From an uncultured Sphingomonadales bacterium (lineage in GTDB: Bacteria; Pseudomonadota; Alphaproteobacteria; Sphingomonadales; Sphingomonadaceae): 64,000 nucleotides of DNA. The stretch lies in contig CAIJLZ010000008.1 of the NCBI GenBank assembly GCA_903821605.1, forward strand, positions 120,383 through 184,382. Direction: 5' to 3'. The translations under genes were made by a program, and so were the position numbers. Numbering within the stretch: the first letter of the stretch is position 1; the number at the start of each line of letters is the position of its first letter. The notes beneath the pieces were generated by a model. It was given only the letters and a program-made list of their open reading frames with translations. It ran no database searches and was not told where the DNA came from. Shown one piece after another: positions 60,332 to 64,000 of this stretch.

Positions 60332-61044
60332 GGCGTGCGATAGGGCTTCACGCCCACCGGGTTACGCAACTGGCCGGTCGGATCGGGGATGCGACCGGCA
60401 TCGATGCGGATGATTTCGGCACTGGTGATCCGGCTCAACAGATGGAGATCATGGGTCGCGACGATGATCGTCGTCCCCAATCGGTTCAACGCTTCGAACA
60501 GATATAACAGCCGGGCCGCCATGTCCGGATCGACATTGCCGGTCGGCTCATCCGCAATCAACACCTCGGGCCGGGCAATGACCGCGCGGGCAATCGCCAC
60601 GCGCTGCTGCTCGCCACCTGAGAGGGTCGCGGGCCGCGCCGCGCCGCGTTCGCCCAGCCCGACCCAGTTGAGCATTTCATGGACCGGCGCGTAAATCTCG
60701 CGCTCCCGCACCCCGGCGATGCGGAGCGGCAAGGCCACATTGTCGAACGCTGACAGATGCGGCAACAGGCGGAAATCCTGAAAAACCACGCCAATCCGCC
60801 GCCGTAGCCCCGGCAACAGATCGCGCGACATGGTGACAATGTCTTGATCGAACATGCGGATCATGCCCCGGCTTGGCCGCTGGGCAAGATAGAGCAATTT
60901 GAGCAGCGATGTTTTGCCTGCACCCGATGGCCCGGTCAGGAAGTAAAAACCACCTTGGCGCAGCGTGAAGCTGATGTCCGAAAGGGTTTCGGCACCAGTC
61001 CCATAGCGCAGGCCAACATTTTCGAACTGGACAATGCCCGACAT
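60328..61044 (-). CDS. ftsE: Cell division ATP-binding protein FtsE
   Basis: FtsE is the ATPase of the FtsEX complex. The 238-residue protein has GPSGAGKTSLLKLL (Walker A), the Q-loop FQDFRLLPHLS, LSGGEQQRVAIARA (signature), VLIADEPTGNVDPD (Walker B) and ATHDLHLL. The start MSGIVQFENVGLRYG at 61044 was chosen over 61056. It is divergent from the zinc-ribbon gene and overlaps ftsX by 4 bp. Confidence 0.94.
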   Translation of the reverse strand: MSGIVQFENVGLRYGTGAETLSDISFTLRQGGFYFLTGPSGAGKTSLLKLLYLAQRPSRGMIRMFDQDIVTMSRDLLPGLRRRIGVVFQDFRLLPHLSAFDNVALPLRIAGVREREIYAPVHEMLNWVGLGERGAARPATLSGGEQQRVAIARAVIARPEVLIADEPTGNVDPDMAARLLYLFEALNRLGTTIIVATHDLHLLSRITSAEIIRIDAGRIPDPTGQLRNPVGVKPYRTP

Positions 61045-61149
61045 GGCCAAGGCCATGGCACAGCAAGGCCAGCGGCGTAAAGACTTGATCCACAGCTAAT
61101 TCACCATGATGTGCTGCCAATGCTTGCAGCCGAACGAACTGGTGCCTAG

Positions 61150-61163
61150 ATTGTCCGGACAAT
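61150..61163. promoter_or_regulatory. Palindrome overlapping the start of the zinc-ribbon gene
   Basis: ATTGTCCGGACAAT is a perfect 14-bp palindrome; its last two bases are the first two of the ATG start codon. There is no ribosome-binding site upstream of the gene, so the palindrome may be an operator on a short or leaderless transcript. Confidence 0.4.
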
Positions 61164-62016
61164 GATCCTGACCTGCCCCTCTTGCGCCGCCCGCTATCTC
61201 GTCCCCGACCATGCGATCGGGCATGAAGGCCGCCAAGTGCGTTGCGCATCCTGCGGCCATAGCTGGTATCAGCAAGGCGCGGACATTGTCCTGCCGGACG
61301 CCCCGGCAGCCGCTGCGCCGGCACAGGGCCCCGCTATGGCACCGGCCCCCGCTATGGCCCCGGCCATGCCGGAAGCTCCCGCACCCATGATGGCGCCACC
61401 GCCTCCCCCGCCGGTGACAAGCGCAAATGCCAGCCCGGCCCTGCCCTTCAGCGACATGCCAGAGGCCACGGCTACCCGTGCGCCCATGCCGCCGACGGTC
61501 GCCATTCCCCCGGTCCCACCGGCCGTCGCATCACCCGCTGCCGAGGAACCCGGCTTGCCCGATGCATATGCGCATGAGGCCCCTTTTCGCCCGCGCCGTG
61601 ATCCGGCGCGGCGCAATACGTTGCTCGCCATTGCCTTTGCGACGGTGATGTTCCTCCTGCTCGGCGGCTTGGTGCTGTTCGGGCCGGACGATCTGGGCAA
61701 TCGGCTGGGTCTGGCCCGCAATATCGGCTCCACCCCCTTGTTGATCCAACAGGTCGGCAAGGTGTCGCTCGAAACATCGGCATCGGGCGACAAGCTGCTG
61801 GCGCTGTCTGGCCGTGTCATCAACCCGACGGACGAAGAACAGACGATTCCGCCGGTATTGGGTGAGATGCGCGATGCACAAGGGCGCACCATCTATAATT
61901 GGACGATCCGGATTGAAGGCAACAAGCTCGCCCCCAAGGGCAGCGTTGATTTCAACACCGCCGAGGTCAATCCACCGCAAGGCACCCAGTCGGTAACGAT
62001 GCGCTTTGCCGACTAA
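61162..62016 (+). CDS. Zinc-ribbon, single-span membrane protein with a DUF3426-like domain
   Basis: The 284-residue protein starts with an MJ0042-type zinc ribbon (Cys 5, 8, 28, 31), followed by a long Ala/Pro/Met-rich linker (about 45-130), one transmembrane helix (153-173) and a C-terminal DUF3426-like domain with ALSGRVINPTDEEQTIPP. Similar proteins sit next to ftsEX in related genomes, but the function is unknown to me. There is no ribosome-binding site, and a palindrome covers the start. Its last 50 bp overlap the 3' end of the convergent MATE gene. Confidence 0.85.
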   Translation: MILTCPSCAARYLVPDHAIGHEGRQVRCASCGHSWYQQGADIVLPDAPAAAAPAQGPAMAPAPAMAPAMPEAPAPMMAPPPPPPVTSANASPALPFSDMPEATATRAPMPPTVAIPPVPPAVASPAAEEPGLPDAYAHEAPFRPRRDPARRNTLLAIAFATVMFLLLGGLVLFGPDDLGNRLGLARNIGSTPLLIQQVGKVSLETSASGDKLLALSGRVINPTDEEQTIPPVLGEMRDAQGRTIYNWTIRIEGNKLAPKGSVDFNTAEVNPPQGTQSVTMRFAD

Positions 62017-63361
62017 GGCGATGGCGTAACTGCCAGAAACGCGCCGATTGCAATAGCGCCACCGCCAGCATGCCGCCCGCTGCGGCCCAGATCAACGCCA
62101 TCGGCCCCATGCCGGTCCGCACCATCCACCAGCCGCCAACCCCGGTCACCACGAAGAAGCCGATGACCGTGTTAATACCGGCCACCACCTGATCCCCCAT
62201 TGCGCGCAGCACGTTGACCAGCACCACCTGCAACGCATCGAACACCATGAACGGGGCGAGCGTGAACAACATCGTCACCGCTAGGCCAATCACGGCCGGA
62301 TCATTCGAAAAAGTCGCGATCAGCGCGTGCGGCGCGAGATAGGCCAACAGACCAAAGCTACCCGTTACCGCCGCCGCCATGATCGCCGCGAGCATCCCGC
62401 GCGAGGTCGCCGCCAATGGCACCCCCTCACCCATGGCATTGCCTGCCCTGACCCCCGCCGCCGAACCAAAGCCCAGCGACAGCGCAAAGCCGAAATTATG
62501 CAGCGAAAGCATGGTCTGAAATGCGGCTGCCGCCACCGTACCCAATTGGGTCGACAATATGATCAGCCATGAAAATCCCGCCACTTCGAACCCCGCCGCC
62601 AATCCCGGCACCAGACCGAAACGCAATAACGGCCAAGTGCCGCGCGCTGCCAGCCGCCAATCCGACCAGCCGATCCGGCGAATATTGCGCGCCACGGCAT
62701 CGTCGATCCGCCAGATCGAAACGATCATCGCCACCATGCCCAGCGTCGATGCAACGGCCGTCGCCAGCACCGCCCCCACCGCGCCCCACGCAGGCAGGCC
62801 CCAATGCCCCCCGGCCCAGGCCCAAGCCAGCACCGCGTTGATCGGCAAGGTGGCGAGATTGATCACCATGACCCGGCGCGGGCGGCTGATCCCTTCGAGA
62901 AAAAAAGCGGATGCAATCGACAGGAACTGCGCCGGATAGGCCAGCGCCATGGCCCGCACCACGCTCGCCCCGCCGCGTGCCAGTTCCGGTGCCACGCCAA
63001 TCGCGCGCATCAAGCCATCCGCCCCCAGCAGCAGCAACGCACCGAGGCTAACACCAATCAGCGCGCCCAACAGCATGCCCTGCCGCCAAATCGCCCCGGT
63101 CTCCGACTCTTTCCCGGCCCCATCCGCCCGCGCGGTATAGACCAGAATGCCCGACATCGCGGCGATCCCCACGACGATGGTGATAAAGGTGACGCTCCGC
63201 CCGGCAGCGAGCACACCAAGCTGATCCGTCCCGATCCGCCCGACAATCGCCACATCGGCGAGATGCATCAACGTCCAGTTGAGACTGGTGAGCATGACAG
63301 GCCATGCGAGACCGAACAGACGGCGCAACTCGTCGCGCTGAGTGGTAATGGGGGGAATCAT
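61967..63361 (-). CDS. MATE-family multidrug exporter
   Basis: The 464-residue protein has about twelve hydrophobic helices and the MATE layout: LFGLAWPVMLTSLNWTLMH at the start, then two repeats with GIAAMSGILVYTARADGAG and GFGSAAGVRAGNAMG. MATE proteins export toxic organic cations or other compounds in exchange for Na+ or H+. ATG 63361 is preferred over a TTG at 63388; neither has a clear ribosome-binding site. Its last codons lie inside the convergent zinc-ribbon gene. Confidence 0.85.
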   Translation of the reverse strand: MIPPITTQRDELRRLFGLAWPVMLTSLNWTLMHLADVAIVGRIGTDQLGVLAAGRSVTFITIVVGIAAMSGILVYTARADGAGKESETGAIWRQGMLLGALIGVSLGALLLLGADGLMRAIGVAPELARGGASVVRAMALAYPAQFLSIASAFFLEGISRPRRVMVINLATLPINAVLAWAWAGGHWGLPAWGAVGAVLATAVASTLGMVAMIVSIWRIDDAVARNIRRIGWSDWRLAARGTWPLLRFGLVPGLAAGFEVAGFSWLIILSTQLGTVAAAAFQTMLSLHNFGFALSLGFGSAAGVRAGNAMGEGVPLAATSRGMLAAIMAAAVTGSFGLLAYLAPHALIATFSNDPAVIGLAVTMLFTLAPFMVFDALQVVLVNVLRAMGDQVVAGINTVIGFFVVTGVGGWWMVRTGMGPMALIWAAAGGMLAVALLQSARFWQLRHRLSRQSASLPTGCLAVD

Positions 63362-63470
63362 CGGCCCAGCATAGCGGGTGGATGACAAGCAGCGCTAGGC
63401 GGAATAGCGACGCATCCCGTTTCCGTCGTGATGCTTGCTTTGGTTGCCCCCGCCCCGCCTCTTTCCCATT

Positions 63471-63568
63471 CGTCACCCTGTCGCGGAAGTCGCGAAGGTG
63501 GCGGGGCCATTCGTCACCCCCGCCACTTTCCCTCGTCACCCTGTCGCGGAAGTCGCGAAGGTGGCGGG
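63471..63568. repeat. Tandem repeat, units 1 and 2
   Basis: Two 35-bp copies start at 63471 and 63534 (63-bp period). Each begins CGTCACCCTG and contains TCGCG-GAAGT-CGCGA inside a CACC/GGTG outer stem. Each is followed by a CGTCACC-containing, pyrimidine-rich spacer. Confidence 0.85.
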
Positions 63569-63597
63569 AGTCATTCGTCACCCCCACCCCTTTCCCT

Positions 63598-63685
63598 CGT
63601 CACCCTGAACTCGTTTCAGGGTCCACGCCCCTAACCCGCGCCACGCCCGTGGCGGGGTGGATGCTGAAACAAGTTCAGCATGACG
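63598..63685. repeat. 88-bp three-hairpin intergenic element, copy 2
   Basis: It has the same architecture as the copy at 37144-37231: CGTCA end, hairpin ACCCTGAA/TTCAGGGT (63602-63622), central hairpin CGCCAC/GTGGCG (63639-63654), hairpin ATGCTGAA/TTCAGCAT (63661-63681), TGACG end. The two outer hairpin types are in swapped order relative to copy 1. Confidence 0.85.
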
Positions 63686-63844
63686 AGGGAGAGGGGAGAG
63701 GAAGAGCGAGAGGAAGAGCGAGAGGGAGAGGGAGATGAGGAAGGAGAAGCAGGCAAAGGAATGGACGATCGCACCTGATCCCTCCGCCGCATTGCGCCCC
63801 CGCCTCAACCCATTCATTCGTCACCGCCCCGCCTCTTTCCCATT

Positions 63845-63943
63845 CGTCACCCTGTCGCGGAAGTCGCGAAGGTGGCGGGGGTCATTCGTCACCCCCACCC
63901 CTTTCCCTCGTCACCCTGTCACGGAAGTCGCGAAGGTGGCGGG
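63845..63943. repeat. Tandem repeat, units 3 and 4
   Basis: Two more copies of the 35-bp unit start at 63845 and 63909 (64-bp period). Unit 4 has one change, TCACG for TCGCG, which weakens its hairpin. Confidence 0.85.
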
Positions 63944-63972
63944 GCCATTCGTCACCGCCGCCCTCTTTCCCT

Positions 63973-64000
63973 CGTCACCCTGAACTCGTTTCAGGGTCCA
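63973..64000. repeat. Three-hairpin element, copy 3 (cut by the window end)
   Basis: CGTCA and the first hairpin ACCCTGAA/TTCAGGGT are present, with loop CTCGT as in copy 2. The rest lies beyond base 64000. Confidence 0.7.

Larger units (their letters stand above)
63362..64000. other. Repeat-rich, gene-free end of the window
   Basis: This 639-bp stretch has no convincing gene. It contains a tandem 35-bp unit in two pairs (from 63471, 63534, 63845 and 63909), the 88-bp three-hairpin element, a purine-rich tract (63684-63750) and a cut-off third hairpin element at the end. The short open frames here are repeat translations. Confidence 0.85.

Noticed and set aside
63471..63943. A CRISPR array in the tandem repeats.
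   Set aside because: The spacers are themselves near-identical, the repeat carries a different structure, and there are no cas genes.

Overview
This window looks like a chromosomal segment of an alphaproteobacterium of the order Sphingomonadales. The reasons are the complete, tightly overlapping division and cell-wall (dcw) cluster with a long Pro/Ala-rich FtsZ linker, the ppiD-trpE-trpG-trpD-trpC-moaC-moeA run, a GST-like protein ending in the FzlA-type tail, and intergenic CTGAA-loop-TTCAG hairpins of a kind common between sphingomonad genes. Base composition is G+C rich by eye. I see no rRNA, tRNA, CRISPR array, transposase or prophage. The gene content is mostly core housekeeping.

Layout. 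(1) 1-20.75 kb, minus strand: partial ubiB and ubiE, then, read in the direction of transcription, mraZ-rsmH-ftsL-ftsI-murE-murF-mraY-murD-ftsW-murG-murC-murB-ddl-ftsQ-ftsA-ftsZ, closed by a strong terminator. Most junctions are 1-4 bp stop/start overlaps, several with GTG starts. (2) 21.1-23.2 kb: a DsbD-family thiol reductase, convergent with a small membrane protein. (3) 24.0-35.4 kb, minus strand: YbaB and DnaX, a truncated haemoglobin, TyrRS, then moeA-moaC-trpC-trpD-trpG-trpE-ppiD. (4) 35.6-45.9 kb, mixed: tpiA, a probable fzlA, pth, ychF, a fused pabBC, a metallo-beta-lactamase-fold hydrolase, an MHS-type transporter, rpsT, and glnB-glnA behind a sigma-54-like promoter. (5) 46-54.6 kb: an EamA exporter, an ABC exporter, a degenerate-GGDEF/EAL protein, pepN, a GNAT acetyltransferase, and rplU-rpmA. 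(6) 54.9-58.9 kb: a three-gene puuA-like/puuB-like/aminotransferase operon. (7) 58.9-63.4 kb: ftsE-ftsX-DUF218, a divergent zinc-ribbon membrane protein, and a MATE exporter. (8) 63.4-64 kb: a repeat-rich, gene-free end.

How the genes work together. The dcw cluster makes the peptidoglycan precursor (murE, F, D, C, B, ddl, mraY, murG), polymerises and crosslinks it at the septum (ftsW, ftsI) and builds the divisome (ftsL, Q, A, Z). ftsEX and the probable fzlA elsewhere in the window add division functions. trpE, G, D, C and pabBC share chorismate and may share the TrpG glutaminase. glnB-glnA form the nitrogen-assimilation module. The puu-like operon probably turns an amine into a central metabolite.

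The least explained signals are non-coding. An 88-bp three-hairpin element occurs twice at exactly the same length, with its outer arms covarying. Beside one copy lies a 63-64 bp tandem repeat. The mraZ and ftsZ upstream regions carry candidate MraZ, DnaA and CtrA sites. I do not see a clearly new multi-gene system, and all family calls come from reading motifs without database searches.
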